Source: Endothia cerciana
Lineage: Eukaryota; Ascomycota; Sordariomycetes; Diaporthales; Cryphonectriaceae
NCBI GenBank assembly: GCA_026119935.1
Contig: JALRMH010000001.1
Coordinates: 1,488,001-1,552,000, forward strand
Length of the DNA: 64,000 nt
Direction: 5' to 3'
Positions 47,562 to 59,268 of the stretch are shown one piece after another (position 1 is the first letter of the stretch; each line of letters opens with the position of its first letter). The notes below the pieces were generated by a model. It did no database searches. It worked only from the letters and a program-made list of their open reading frames with translations, and was not told the origin of the DNA. The translations under genes were made by a program, and so were the position numbers.

Positions 47562-50500
47562 ATGTCTCAGAGGAAGTCGACACCCGCCGAGATTTCCCTG
47601 GTCCACCTCAAAAACTGCCTCGTCAATCTGCCATCGTCGCTCGTCTCTCTCCTTGTGAACGTTAATACCGTAAGACTTACGCACTCGCTGTCCATGATGT
47701 GGTTCGATTTGACTGATGGGATTATCTGATATTAGCCCGTCCAAAATGTCATCGTCGAGCTCAACTACCGAAATACCTCTGCCAGTTCAGCAGACAAGGG
47801 CGCAGGCGCACCACCTCAGAGATCAGTGTACCTAGGATGGACTGGCATGCCGAGCAAGAGGAAGCTCTCTTCCATAGTAGGAAGAGATGGTCTCAGCAGC
47901 TCAAGAAGCGGCTCAGGGCTTCGAGAGCAGGAGGTGCCTCTTGTCGAGATCGACCCAACGCTGGCGGGCACATTGGGGCTGGAGGAGGGCCAGAAGGTCA
48001 TGGCGACGATCCACACTGATCCACCACTCGCGCATACGGTCAACATTGAGCCCCTTACGTCGGATGACTGGGAGATAATCGAGCTGCACGCGACGTTCCT
48101 CGAGCTCAACCTTCTTTCTCAGATGCGGGCTCTGCCGAACCCGGCTTACGCTCCAGCTCCTAGAACGAGCCCAGGTCCGCATCCACTGACACTTCACCTT
48201 TCGCCTACTTCGACAGCGAACATAAAAGTCTTGTCCCTTGATCCACCACAACCATCAGATGTACCGTTTGCCAAGATTGCGCCGGATGCTGAGGTTATAG
48301 TTGCGCCCAAGGTCAGACCAAAGTCCTCTCGAGGCAGCAGAGAGGATCGGAGTGTTGCAAGTATGTCGAGAAAAAGCGGGAAAAGCTCTACAAGTACTGT
48401 TAGGAGGCGGAGCCAGCGCGAAGATCGCAAGCCTGCCTTGTTCCTAAGGGGCGTTGACCGGAAACTCTGTGATGATTGGTTTGACGACAGAGTCGGGACC
48501 GAAGAACTCAGCATCTGGGTTGACCGAGAGTTGCTGGTGTCCAATGAATTTAGGGGTGTGAAGTGGGCCGCAGTGGATGTCATGAAACCAGCAGGTCTCC
48601 AAGAGCCAGGACTCGTGCAGGGAAAGCAACCGGAAGGCCAGGCATCTGCTGAGTCGTCAAAGCGAGGCCGAAAGATCGTGGCGCAACTGTTGCCATGGGA
48701 TGATCCTCCGAACGGGCAAACAGCAGCGTTATCCACCCTCTTGTGCTCAGCATTTGGATACGAGGGCCTCGTAGGAGGAGTCGTCAAGATTGAGCCTGCT
48801 ACACCGCCTCTAGCAAAGAAGTCCATACTTAAGTCGGATGGGGACGAGGACCGGCCATCAGTGCAGCTGCTGAAGCTCTTCCCATTTACTTCAGACGGTG
48901 CAGCACAAGTTTCTGGTCTCAAGTTTGGCGGAGAGTCCAAGTCGGAGCGTGAAGAGACCATCAAAAAGATCAAGCACATCTACGATGGAAAGTCAGGTAA
49001 AGGCTTATTTGACGGTCCCTTGACTGATGGTTTGGTTTTGGGAACCTGCGAAGGACTGAACCATCCCTTGACTTGGGAGGGCGGAATCATTAAGTTTCAT
49101 CCTTCACCTGTTTCGCAAGGCTCAGCAAAAGAGTCCTTTCATTGGGTTCTTGGATCGGACTGGCAACTGCCCATTGAGGTTCAGCCTCCCGTTGCTCGGC
49201 CCTCCTGGTTGTTCGCATCAATTATCAGCGACAATCTGGGAGTCGATTCTGCCCTGGTCGGTATTGACTCACTTCTTCAAGATCTCCAGTTGCACCTCGC
49301 ACAATTATCTTCAGTGCTGTTGACTGGGCCACTGGGCTCAGGGAAGACCTCAGTGGCCCAGTCAGTAGCAAGGTTCCTCCGAAAGGATCAGCTATTTCAC
49401 ACAACCTATTTCTCGTGTAGGACGCTGGTGAACGACGAGAGCAGGATAAGCACAATCAAGGAGACACTAGGTCGACTCTTTTTGAATGCTAGCTGGGGCG
49501 CTCGACTAGGAGGCAAAGCTCTCGTCATCTTGGATGACCTAGATCGGCTCTGTCCAGCCGAGACAGAATTACAAGTCGGTAATGAGAATGGTCGCAGCAG
49601 ACAGATCAGCGAGGCCATCTGCTCGATGGTCCATCAATACTGTGGCCAGGACAGCAGCCTAGCCTTATTGGCCACTGCTCAAGGAAAAGAATCTCTCCAC
49701 AATGTTCTTGTCGGCGGCCACTTGGTTCGCGAGATTGTGCCACTGAGAGCACCGGATAAAGCTGCTCGGCGGACTATCATGGAGGCTATCACTTTACGGG
49801 ATGCTGTGCCTCAGCAGGACGACAGCTCTTCAACCCACGGTGGTAGCCGGCCTACAACAGCTGACGGTAGCGCAACTGGCGAGGAGAATGCCTGGATGGG
49901 CGGAGCAAGCCCAAGGTCCCGGACTGAAGTCTCGATGAAGCCCAGTGGATTCTCCATTCAGACCGACCTGGATCTTCTCGAAATTGCAGGCGATACTGAC
50001 GGTTATATGCCGGGCGATCTAAGCCTGCTCGTCTCAAGAGCCCGCAACGAAGCCATCATGCGTTCATTGGTCGAGACATCTAGTGACATCGATGTCAGAG
50101 CCGTCCCACTTGGACGAGTCGATTTCGAGAACGCACTGAAAGGATTTACTCCAGCCTCTTTACGCAACGTCACACTGCAGAGTTCAACTACTACCTTCGA
50201 TTCTATCGGCGGGCTGACAGAAACTCGCCAAGTTCTCCTAGAAACCCTCCAATACCCGACCAAGTACGCCCCGATCTTCGCCCAATGCCCTCTGCGTCTT
50301 CGCTCCGGTATCTTACTCTACGGCTACCCGGGCTGCGGCAAGACGCTACTAGCCAGCGCCGTCGCGGGCGAGTGTGGGCTCAACTTCATTTCTGTTAAGG
50401 GTCCCGAGATTCTCAACAAGTACATTGGTGCCTCGGAGAAGAGTGTGCGAGATCTCTTTGAGCGTGCTCAGGCTGCTAAGCCCTGCGTGCTCTTCTTTGA

Positions 50501-51377
50501 CGAGTTTGACTCGATAGCGCCCAAGCGCGGCCACGACTCTACCGGCGTGACGGACCGCGTGGTCAATCAGCTGCTCACACTAATGGACGGCGCGGAGGGC
50601 CTCTCTGGTGTATATGTGCTGGCCGCTACGTCTCGACCTGATCTAATTGATCCTGCGCTGCTGCGGCCTGGTCGATTGGATAAGTCTATACTCTGCGACT
50701 TCCCAAGTCTCGAGGAGAGAGTGGATATCATCCGAGCGGTCGGTCGGAAGGCTAAGCTGAGCGAGGCGGTTCTCCAGTCCCACGAGGACCTTATGGAGAT
50801 TGCCAAGCGCACCGATGGCTTTTCCGGTGCGGATTTGCAGGCTTTGGTCTCTAACGCTCAGCTGGAGGCTATTCAGGATGTGCTCAAGGACACAGATCAT
50901 GTTGGTGCGGGGACTGGTAGTACCCGGCGGCCTGGCCATAAACACGGTGCAGTAAAGGCAACTGGATCGTCGATCCACAACTTCGTACAATTCCGCTATG
51001 GCGAAGACGGCGCCGGTGAAGAAGAAGCTCAGCGAGGGTCGAATCGATCCTCCGAGCTGGCGCAGAAGGCTATGATCGTCGCCAAGTTGGAGAGCATCCG
51101 GCTCTCGCGCAAGAGGTCAAAGCAGCAACGGGGTGGGTCTAGCACTGCCGCTGAGCCTGACGAAGGAAAGGGAAATGGCAAAGACAGCCAGCAGAAGGAG
51201 GTTGTCATCCAATGGCGGCATCTAGTCAAGGCGCTTGACGGCACGAGAACGAGTATCAGCCACGAACAGCGAATGTTGCTGCAGAGAATATACCGGGAAT
51301 TCGTGGTTGGGCGCAGTGGAGAGATGAGAGACGGCCAGGCGAGCATGGAAATCGGCGGGAGGAGCAGTTTGATGTGA
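47562..51377 (+). CDS. PEX1: Peroxisomal AAA-ATPase Pex1
   Basis: Spliced model: exon 1 47562-47669, intron 47670-47735 (66 bp, donor GTAAGA, branch CTGAT, acceptor ATTAG), exon 2 47736-51377, phase 0, 1249 aa. An in-frame ATG at 47553 would add three residues; the one at 47562 has A at -3 and is preferred. The N-terminus (ISLVHLKNCLVNLPSSLVSL, VELNYR, SVYLGW) is the double-psi barrel domain of Pex1. D1 has a P-loop GPLGSGKT at 567-574 and ALVILDDLDRLCPAE. D2 has GYPGCGKT at 899-906, FFDEFDSIAP with D958-E959, and a full second region of homology (NQLLTLMDGAEGLSGVYVLA). The larger degeneracy of D1 than D2 is normal for Pex1. With Pex6 it extracts the ubiquitinated receptor Pex5 from the peroxisome membrane. 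Confidence 0.94.
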
Positions 51378-52277
51378 TGCTATGCTTGTCAGGGTCAGAA
51401 ATAGACGGTTCAATGTGACACACAGCATGTCTAACACGCGCGACGACTATCAGCAACGCTGATTTTTCACGATACAAAGCCTTTGTGAGAGAGGTCTCGA
51501 AGACGCTTGGGTCTTGGGTCTAGAAGAATCGATAAAGCCGTCGCCTACGACTGTAATGCGCACGGTGTCGGAGCGGAGGGACATATCTTGTCTGCGCGGT
51601 CCTCGAAAAGCGTTTCTCCCTATGAGTACTCCTCTCCTTAGGAAGTCCCACAACCTTTACTGAATCTTTGGCTTTCGTTCAAAGTTCTTCTATCCCGGTG
51701 CAGCCTCTCCTTCTAACACAGACATCGACGACTACTATTGCTGACTCTGAGATAGTAGGTGAAAAACGCAGTGTCCGATTCTGATTGCAGGAGCCTGATC
51801 ACCTGCCGCAAGACCACTTGGTACTGTAATGGATATTGGCCGGCTCCAGCCTCCCTATTGTCAACAGAAGATGCAGGAGAATTTGATAACGCATCGATGA
51901 TGACAACGTCGACAGTCTTACTCGAGAGATGAATGGAGGCCGGAGCTGCAGTGTTGCACCTTGCATGGGGGCTTAGCCTAAATGAGTGGCGCGTTGCTCA
52001 AGGACGGACAGCGACGAAATTGAAAGCACTGCCGCAATTCGAGGCAACCTACGAGGCAGCCTGCTCTATGTATTACTCATTCTCTATACCTCATGCATTT
52101 GCTCCCAGAAGTCGTTGACAGCCTTTCGTTGGATTCCAACGCCTAATGTCAACGATTCAACGTCACGAAGCCGAGATGTGTCACCAACTCATGGAATTAT
52201 ACAGCCAATGTCGCTGTGTTTATTATTCGCATTCTTTAGACAGATGCGATTTATACTCCTGTCATTCTATCACGTGA
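51378..52277. other. Gap between PEX1 and the broken locus
   Basis: About 900 bp without a supported gene. Frames at 51933-52417 overlap and lack recognisable features. Confidence 0.4.
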
Positions 52278-53759
52278 AGATTAATACTGGTTGGATACAC
52301 CTGTGCGGCTCACAGCTCATCTCAGGCGTTACATTTTCCACCTCTATCAGAAGAACTGGAGGATGCCAGATCTCCGGACAGCGTAGTGACCCAGTCCCCC
52401 GTGCAGGTTGCCAATAGCACAGAAACCCTGTCATCACCCGGGTCTACGTCTAAGGTTGTAGGTAACGGAGGAAATGATAATGTCATGCACATGGACGTGT
52501 CTGAAATTGATTCGGACTCCAATGACTTGGACTTATCAGACACAGACGACCATTTCCCTAGCATCCACGGCGACAACAGTGGACAGCGATGCAGTGGATG
52601 TTTGTTTCGACGACTGTTGTTGTTGATGTACTTATGGCCGCAGCTCACCCTTCGATGTGGCTCACGCAGACGTTGTGTGCGAGCCCTTGAGAGGTTCCTG
52701 CGTCGATGGGCAGAGGATCTGGGCCGCCTGGCAGCAAAGAAGGCCTCGGAGATTGAAGAATTTGCCGTATGCCTGTCGGCCTCTCGTTTCGTCCGAAGAT
52801 CGCGCCTCAATATCGCTCATAGAATATGGGATGCGCATGGTCGTCAGGACCTGGACGACGATGTTGAGGGAGACAATGGCGGATTCGACCTACGGCAGTC
52901 TAAGGACGGGGTCGAGGCTTTGGCTGATACCCTGGTCGGAGATGAGGCAGACGACTCAAATCTCATCTACGACGTTGCCGAGCGTTTTTTATCCGATACC
53001 GAGCCCATCGGATGCACTTGAGACCAGCGTCAAGACTTTCATTAGACTTCCATTTAAGGGATAGACTTCTAGTCTTTACAAATCGTTAGAAACGTGGTTC
53101 GTAAATACCGTGGCGAGAACATCTGAAATGTCTAGTCTAGAAGGAAAGCACGGGTTGATATGGACGTGTGTGAGTCAACAGCTCTCTTTTTGGGTGTGAA
53201 GGAGACATTGTTTATCATTACCTTGACCGTTTTCAGACGAGCTTGTCACCCTTTAGCTAATCTGGAGGCTCTGTAGCAGTGCGGAACAAGGATTCACGAT
53301 GATTATATCGAACCGCAGCCAGGGGCCGTTGATCGCCTCGACAAGTTGTTGCAAGGTTACCCCCAAGAATCACCTGGGAGCAAAGCGGACTCAAGCATCA
53401 GATCGCAAACCACACAGTTTTCAATAGGATTGACGACGTGGGCCAAGGCTCTCGCTCTGCCCGGGAAGGCCAGGACTCTACCCCGACATGGCGGTCCGTC
53501 TGGGAAGTCCGCCTCGGATCTGGGCACCTGTCCTGTGCTGCCAGGCACGCCTCAGGCCGACCACAACTTCATTCTACTATGTATTCCATTTTTGAGGTGG
53601 GCCTTGAAGCTTCACCAACCCGAAGTGTGCAGGATCAACTCTGATCAGGAGTTCTTCCGGGTATTGCGATACAACTATGCATCCAAACGTGGGACAGGAC
53701 CGTGGGTTCGGCTACGTGAAGTCCAAGAAATTCACTTCGTCAAAGTGGGTTCAGATTAG
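52278..53759 (+). pseudogene. Broken gene of an unnamed Pezizomycotina family (DxEFFxxLR type)
   Basis: The frame is open from about 52278. Its first in-frame ATG is 52485, so the real start is unclear. It encodes an acidic leader, a membrane-like LLLLMYLWPQLTLRCGSRRR block, helices to FLSDTEPIG, then stops at 53019. The family reading resumes one base over at about 53010 with ETSVKTFIRLPF, meets an in-frame TAG at 53062-53064 and continues LETWFVN...GKHGLIWTC. A good intron follows (53170-53276, donor GTGAGT, acceptor CTGTAG), joining to QCGTRIHDDYIEPQPGAVDR. The last exon has FILLCIPFLRWALKLHQPEV and NSDQEFFRVLRYNYASKRG, a motif set I know from many unannotated fungal proteins. It stops at 53759, where family members usually continue. 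One frame change and one stop make it a probable pseudogene; sequencing error is the alternative. Confidence 0.6.
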
Positions 53760-53773
53760 TTCAGGGTTTTGCA

Positions 53774-55659
53774 GAGGTTTCTAATCACGAGGGTAGTTCG
53801 AGACGCAAAAAAGCACACTGGTTGATATCCATACCCGTCACGAAGAACCTCGCCTCAGCACTCCGGCACGCCCAGCAGAAATTGCTCGACTTCTTTCCCC
53901 ACAGGGAGGCGTCCGAGTTCCAGATCTGGGCTGATGCCATTTGCATCCACCAGGCAGACGTGGACGAGCGAGGACAAGAATTCCAACTCATGGGAGAGAT
54001 CTACTCTTCTGCGCACTTGGTGATCGCATGGATCGACACGAATACGGATCGGTACGGTCATGTCGAGGCTGGCCTGGAATTTTTCAACCTCTTCGCGCGG
54101 ACGTCACAACAGACCTCGAAGAAGATGACTTTTTGATGCTCGACTGGATGAAGAACCATCCGTCTTTGGATGAGGACGGGGACCTGGAAGGCGGCAGGGG
54201 AGGCCGTAACAAGCTGTGGTCCGCTTCCATTACCTTGTTCCTGCATCCGTACTGGTCGCGGGTCTGGATCTACCAAGAGCTTGTTCTTGCCCATGAGCTG
54301 GTCATCTGCAACCCTAATGCGATGGTTGACATATCTAAATTGCTTCACTGCGACGTCCACATCCGAAGGCTCTGCGAGGCTATAGCGGACGGTCGCTTGC
54401 AGTCCCCTCACTTCATGGACCCCCTCACTTGGGGTCTACTGCGGGCTTTCGCCAGCTTTGAAACCGGACCCTGGCCAGCTATTGGACGGGTTATGAAGTC
54501 GAAGTTCCGAGAGAGGCGTGTGGAGAAGGAAGGGCGAGATGCGAACGATCTGTATGAAGGAACGGCGGTGTCTTTCTATGGGCGCGAGTTTAAAGCGACG
54601 GATCCCAGGGACCACGTTTACGGCCTGCTCGGCGTCTCCAGGCTTGACATAGTCCCATCATATCGCAAGGAAATATCAGCCGCGGCTGTCTACGCCGAAT
54701 ATGCTGGGGAAGTGCTCCGCGGTATTATGACAACCAGCACAGATCACCCAGGACGTCTGGGCTCCCTGCTCTGGTTCCTATACTATGCCGGTATAGGACT
54801 GTACGAAAATCCCCACGGGTTGCCCTCGTGGGCGCCGAACTTTCCAGAGACTAGCAACAGCCCTAGTGCTAAATTCGTAATCGGCAACGCGACAAGCACC
54901 CTGAACGCAAGTGCTTTTGAGGCCCCGGAGGTGAACGGGCTTAGCTTGCTTGTGAGCGGAGTTTTCTTCGGCAAAGTTTCTCGTGTCGAGAAGGCACCGT
55001 CTCTCGAGAGCTGGAGAGACAGATCTGGGCTTGCGTACATGGAAAGTTTTGTCCAGCGGCATCCTACCCATGTCACCGATGAGCCGCCACTTCAGGTTGC
55101 CCATCGCATCATCTTAGGGAAGACGCAAATCACAGATTCCCCTAGTACGCTGAGTGTCTTCTCATCACTCCACTCTCTCGAAGCAGTCTTATCCTCAGGA
55201 TGGGATGATATCGAGACCCACCTTGGCAAGCTGGGGATGAGTAAGGAAGAGTTCAACACATCGTTCATTGCCGCCATCGCGCCTGGATACTCAGGCCCCG
55301 AATTTGACTGGTGGTCGCGGTTGGAGCCTTCCCATGAAGACCCGGTTTCGGAGACTGACGCCTGGGCGAACCAACGCTTTTATGATCAGCGAGGCTTTGT
55401 ACAACTGGGTGAGAGCCAGAGATACTTTGAGACCGAAGATGGTCATCTTGGCGGCTGTCCTAAGGGAACTCTTCCTGACGACGTGGTTTGTGTGTTCAAA
55501 GGCTTTAGCAATCCTGCAATCCTACGCAGGAATGCTGATCACTGGGTTTTCATCGGCGTCTGTCACGTTCATGGCATCATGAAGGGGGGAAATCGCGGGA
55601 TTCGTAGAGCGCGGAGAGCTCTGCGTCGAGCGCTTGGAGCTTCGATAGCTGCTACATAG
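53774..55659 (+). pseudogene. HET-domain gene, truncated at the front and frame-broken
   Basis: The plus-strand reading from about 53774 gives SIPVTKNLASALRHAQ, FQIWADAICIHQADVDERGQ and FQLMGEIYSSAHLVIAWI, the middle of a HET (heterokaryon incompatibility) domain, but not the opening YxALSYxWG block. This frame ends at 54134-54136. The HET reading continues two bases over, from about 54100: YWSRVWIYQELVLA, FKATDPRDHVYGLLGVSRLD, and the usual C-terminus with DDVVCVFKGFSNPAILRR and HVHGIM, ending at 55659. The frame change coincides with a CGCGCG run at 54094-54099. An intron there (donor GTCATG, 56 bp) is formally possible but would remove conserved-looking residues. HET proteins trigger cell death on contact with non-self. 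This copy looks inactivated. Confidence 0.65.
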
Positions 55660-56048
55660 AGAATCATTATGTGTCAATTCCTGGTTGATTCTCTGCGAGA
55701 TGGTTTCTCTATTGATATTGATGCACTAGGCACTCTGAAAGCCTAAAGTTCATTCAATATCGATGGGGCAAGCACAGAGTTCCCCCCTCTTGAGGCATTT
55801 TCTCTCTGAGAATTCTAATACTTTTATATCAGCATAGCCTGGAATCAGGATTATCGCTTTGAACAACTGTGCCCAACGGATGTGCGTACTGAGTCACCCC
55901 TGATCTCATCGCCACGCTGCGTAAATTCTGTTGCACTATATACAAGCTCGCTGAGCCTTCAGTAGATCAGAGAGGACCGTCTGAGAAAATAAATCAATAC
56001 TAACAGTCTTCATAACGGCTTTGGGTATCCTTACACACTTGTACATGG
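55660..56048. other. Gap between convergent HET and deaminase-type genes
   Basis: About 390 bp of AT-rich 3' flank; nothing recognisable within. Confidence 0.4.
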
Positions 56049-58621
56049 TCAAATTATGCAGGTATCAATCATAACGATTCTGTCACCAAAAATGAAACAT
56101 GCGTTTCCGTCTGAGTCCTTCCATGAACAGGGTGTACTTGTCTGGGTCGTCAGTGATGAGACGTCAATCAACGATGTTGAATGGCGTCGCAGTATTGCCT
56201 CAGCCTCTTCAGGGTCGAGCCATCTGGGCGTAAACGGCAGTCCGGACCCGTCTATAAAAATGTCCAGGTCTGCGCAGCGGAACCAATCTTTTCTGCCCAT
56301 GACAGGCTCGAATTGGGGCGGACAGCCATGGTGCGGCTTTGTCTCTGTTCGATGCTGACGGTCTTGCTCAGAATGCTCATCGTCCTCGTGTCGAGCTTCA
56401 GTGTCAGTCTTGATCAACATGCTTCCCTCAAGGCTGGCTGGGTCAGCTGTTCCAGCATTCTTGCCGTGAGCAGGTACCGTAGCCCCGTTGCGGCGTGTAG
56501 CTTGGTTGTCAAGCCTTCTGCTTTCATGAAGCTCTTTGCCAATTTCTGATGTCGAGCTGCCTCTGGTTCCACTTTGGTAACCGCTATCACTCTCACAGAC
56601 CTTGGTGCTACTGGACTTCGCCCCATCAGTGCACTGGCTATCACGAGACTTCGCTGGGTTCACGTCTGTGTTATGCTCGGAAATATTCGCTGCAGATCGG
56701 TGTAGACCATGGCCTTCGACAACCTGAGAAACGAGATTGAGACTCGAAAGATTCGACAGCGTCGTAAGGGTGGATTTGGAGAAATTCAAGGTAAAGACGG
56801 TGCTCTCGTTCAAAAATTTGGTGGTCGGCTTCTTCTGAGCCTGCGCCAATGCTCGTATGGTCGCGGCGATCTTTTGCTCTAGATGTCCGTTGAGCTTCTC
56901 CCGCAGCGGCCCAAAATCTGCTGTCGTAGGGAGCCGCCAACCACGGTACAACCTTCCGTGAGTCCTCGGGACCACATATCTACCATGAAGGCTGATCGTG
57001 GTATCGCAGAGATAGCATGGCTTTTTGGAGGAGGCTATGATTCTAGGTGGGATGACGTTTGGGGTAGCATTTTCGTAGTGAGCGATGATTTGAATCTCTG
57101 CGTGGATCTTGGATTCTTGTAGCGTCGTGTTGAGATTTGTCGTGAACTGATCGGTTGAGCCTGTGGAAACAGCTTTTTGTACCCAATACGGAAGACTGTC
57201 TACTCGTAGGATGTCTTCCTGGTTCGGAAGTCTAGCCAATACGGATTCGATGGGCCTAGTGGGTTCCGTACCTGATGGTCTCTCGAGAGCTCGGTCCGGG
57301 AGACGTATTTGCTCGACAGTCGTATCCTTCAGCATCTGGATCTTTTCGATTGTTTTGCAGAGAAACCCGGCACTCTCCTCTATTCTGGCAGTCTTAGAAA
57401 GGCAGTCGAGAAGACGTTTTTTTGAATTCGGATCCATATCTCGATCGTCAAGAGAATTGAGAAGAGTCTCAAGAGGAACCTTCTTCATGAATCTGGCAAT
57501 ATGGCGGATCAAGCTCACAAGGTCCTCATGAAGTGGGTTATCCATGGATCTGAAGTCGTGCAGGCAGTCAAGTAAGCGCTCCGTCCGGAGTCTGTGCTTC
57601 TCAAGAACGTTGGAAGACATCCCGGGATCGAATCTCTTCACTTTGGACTGCCAGGCGGTTGCAAGGAAGTCTTCCAATCTTATATCAATAAACCGCTTTT
57701 GGCCCTGTGACCCCAGGCGGCTCAAAATACGATCTCGGCACATGGCGACGATGTTGTTTAAGACAGTGTCCTGAACTGCTGCTACTTCTGTCTTGCTAGA
57801 CGCTGATCGGTTTGTTAGAATTGGTTCCTTGAACTCTCGAGGCACAGAATTGTCATATAGCCATGGTTCTGCAGCCTTCTGGTCTTAACTTCTAATTATA
57901 TGAGGTGACACTTACTTGGAAGAATTCGGTGGAGGTCACGAAATATTCGCTCGAAGCCTTTCTGCACCTTGTCCAGTTGCTCTCCACCACTTAGAGAATC
58001 TAGCCTGTTGATAGCCAACATAACTTTGCAGCCTTTTTTAGCAGGAACTTCCTCAATGCACACAGCTGTGACATGATTGTTGTTATTCGACATGCCAGAC
58101 AAGAAAGCCAAGGTTGTCACAAGCTTGTTTTCCTGCTCGAAGGATAGTGTTCTCCGAAATCCTCGCTCCGTTGGCCTGCAGAGCGGTTGCTCAACGTTTT
58201 GTGATACATTGCCAGGCAGCGGCGCAAGCATTTCCAGCAGAACAATGTTCTCCGCACACCTCACTATCTGAGATGTTGCTGATGGTCGAGGTGCCTTCAA
58301 ATTCCTAGGCACAACTTTAGACATAGCCATGTCCGGAGCTCTGTTCTTTCCAGAAATCACCGCCGAAGTACGAATTGGATTTGACGGCTCCTGTGGGACC
58401 TCTAATTGTAGAACAGGGTGTGTAGACGGCTTAGACTTCTTGGACTTTATGGACTGGGCTGGAGCCGACTTGGACTTCATGGACTTTTTGGACTGGGCTG
58501 GAGCCGACTTGGAACTCGTCGAAGGGACAGAACGTAGCTTGGCTTGCCCGGCCCCACCTGAGGGCAGGTTCTGCTGTTTGGCTGGGTTTTTGGGTGCCTT
58601 CGATGACTTTTTCTTCGCCAT
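56049..58621 (-). CDS. OTT_1508-type deaminase-fold protein, two exons
   Basis: Spliced model: exon 1 58621-57916, intron 57915-57869 (47 bp, donor GTAAGT, acceptor CTGCAG), exon 2 57868-56049, phase 1, 841 aa. Residues 1-~90 are Lys/Ser-rich with a repeated KSAPAQS unit (a perfect DNA repeat). Residues ~150-235 include FEQENKLVTTLAFLSGMSNN and HVTAVCIEEV, followed by the DLHRILP helix. The deaminase-like core has HAE (H491, E493) in SKIHAEIQIIAHYE and CxxC (C520, C523) in SKKPCYLCDTTISLHG, then VPRTHGRLYRGW, the pattern of the fungal OTT_1508 branch of the cytidine-deaminase superfamily. The zinc ligands and the catalytic Glu are all present, so the core looks intact. The C-terminal 200 residues are polar and Ser-rich. 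The substrate (nucleotide, nucleic acid or other) is unknown. It lies beside the HET remnant. Confidence 0.82.
58440..58513 (-). repeat. Imperfect tandem repeat encoding KSAPAQS units
   Basis: A 23-24 base unit (GGACTGGGCTGGAGCC plus flank in plus-strand view) occurs at 58451-58474 and 58490-58513, about 39 bp apart, inside exon 1 of the deaminase-type gene. It encodes a duplicated Lys/Ser-rich peptide. Confidence 0.8.
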
Positions 58622-59268
58622 TTCCGGAGAGGAGCGTGCTTCTAAGATGTTCTCGAGGAGCTCTGTACGTCAAAACGCAGATACAGCAGTGAGACGAGAG
58701 CAAGAATCTGCCCTGGGATGTCCCAGGGCGACCATCATCTTATCAAGCGTCCCAAAGCTCTGCCAGCAATTCACAGTGAGACCTGTCTTGATGCCAACGC
58801 CGTTGCCTGCACGAACCCGCCAACGGAGCGCAACTTGACTGGCTCGACTGGTCCCCGCGCTGCAGGAGGCCCGCCACCGGTGAACCGCGCTATGACGCGC
58901 ATCTTCTGGAACGTGCATTGGCCGGGGCGCTTGCCAATAATAAACGCGACTCTTTATTATGTGAGAGGAGATTAATAGAAGTTGATTCCCATGGTCATTG
59001 CTGGTCGTTCATGATCAAGAGTGTTTGGATGCGATGGGTTTGGGACGGTGATGGAAATACCCGACGAACTGATCGAGACAGGGGTGTGCTTGAGCTCCCC
59101 GGCATGATACAATAGGCGTCACATCAGTCCCGAGAGGGAGGGGGTGTCTATGCTCAACTGACACCAGAATCTACTTAAACTCTGGAAGACTTACATCCTG
59201 CCCCCGACCAGATAACACCTCTAGCCACATAGCATATCAGAGGTCTGCCTACCTCCTTCAATATCACC
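58622..59268. promoter_or_regulatory. Divergent gap, deaminase-type gene / DUF7053 gene
   Basis: The 647 bp between start codons must contain both promoters. No named element recognised and no other gene seen. Confidence 0.4.

Noticed and set aside
54055..54110. 56-bp intron in the HET gene that would fix the frame
   Set aside because: Donor GTCATG is poor and the removed residues GLEFFNLFA look like part of the HET domain.
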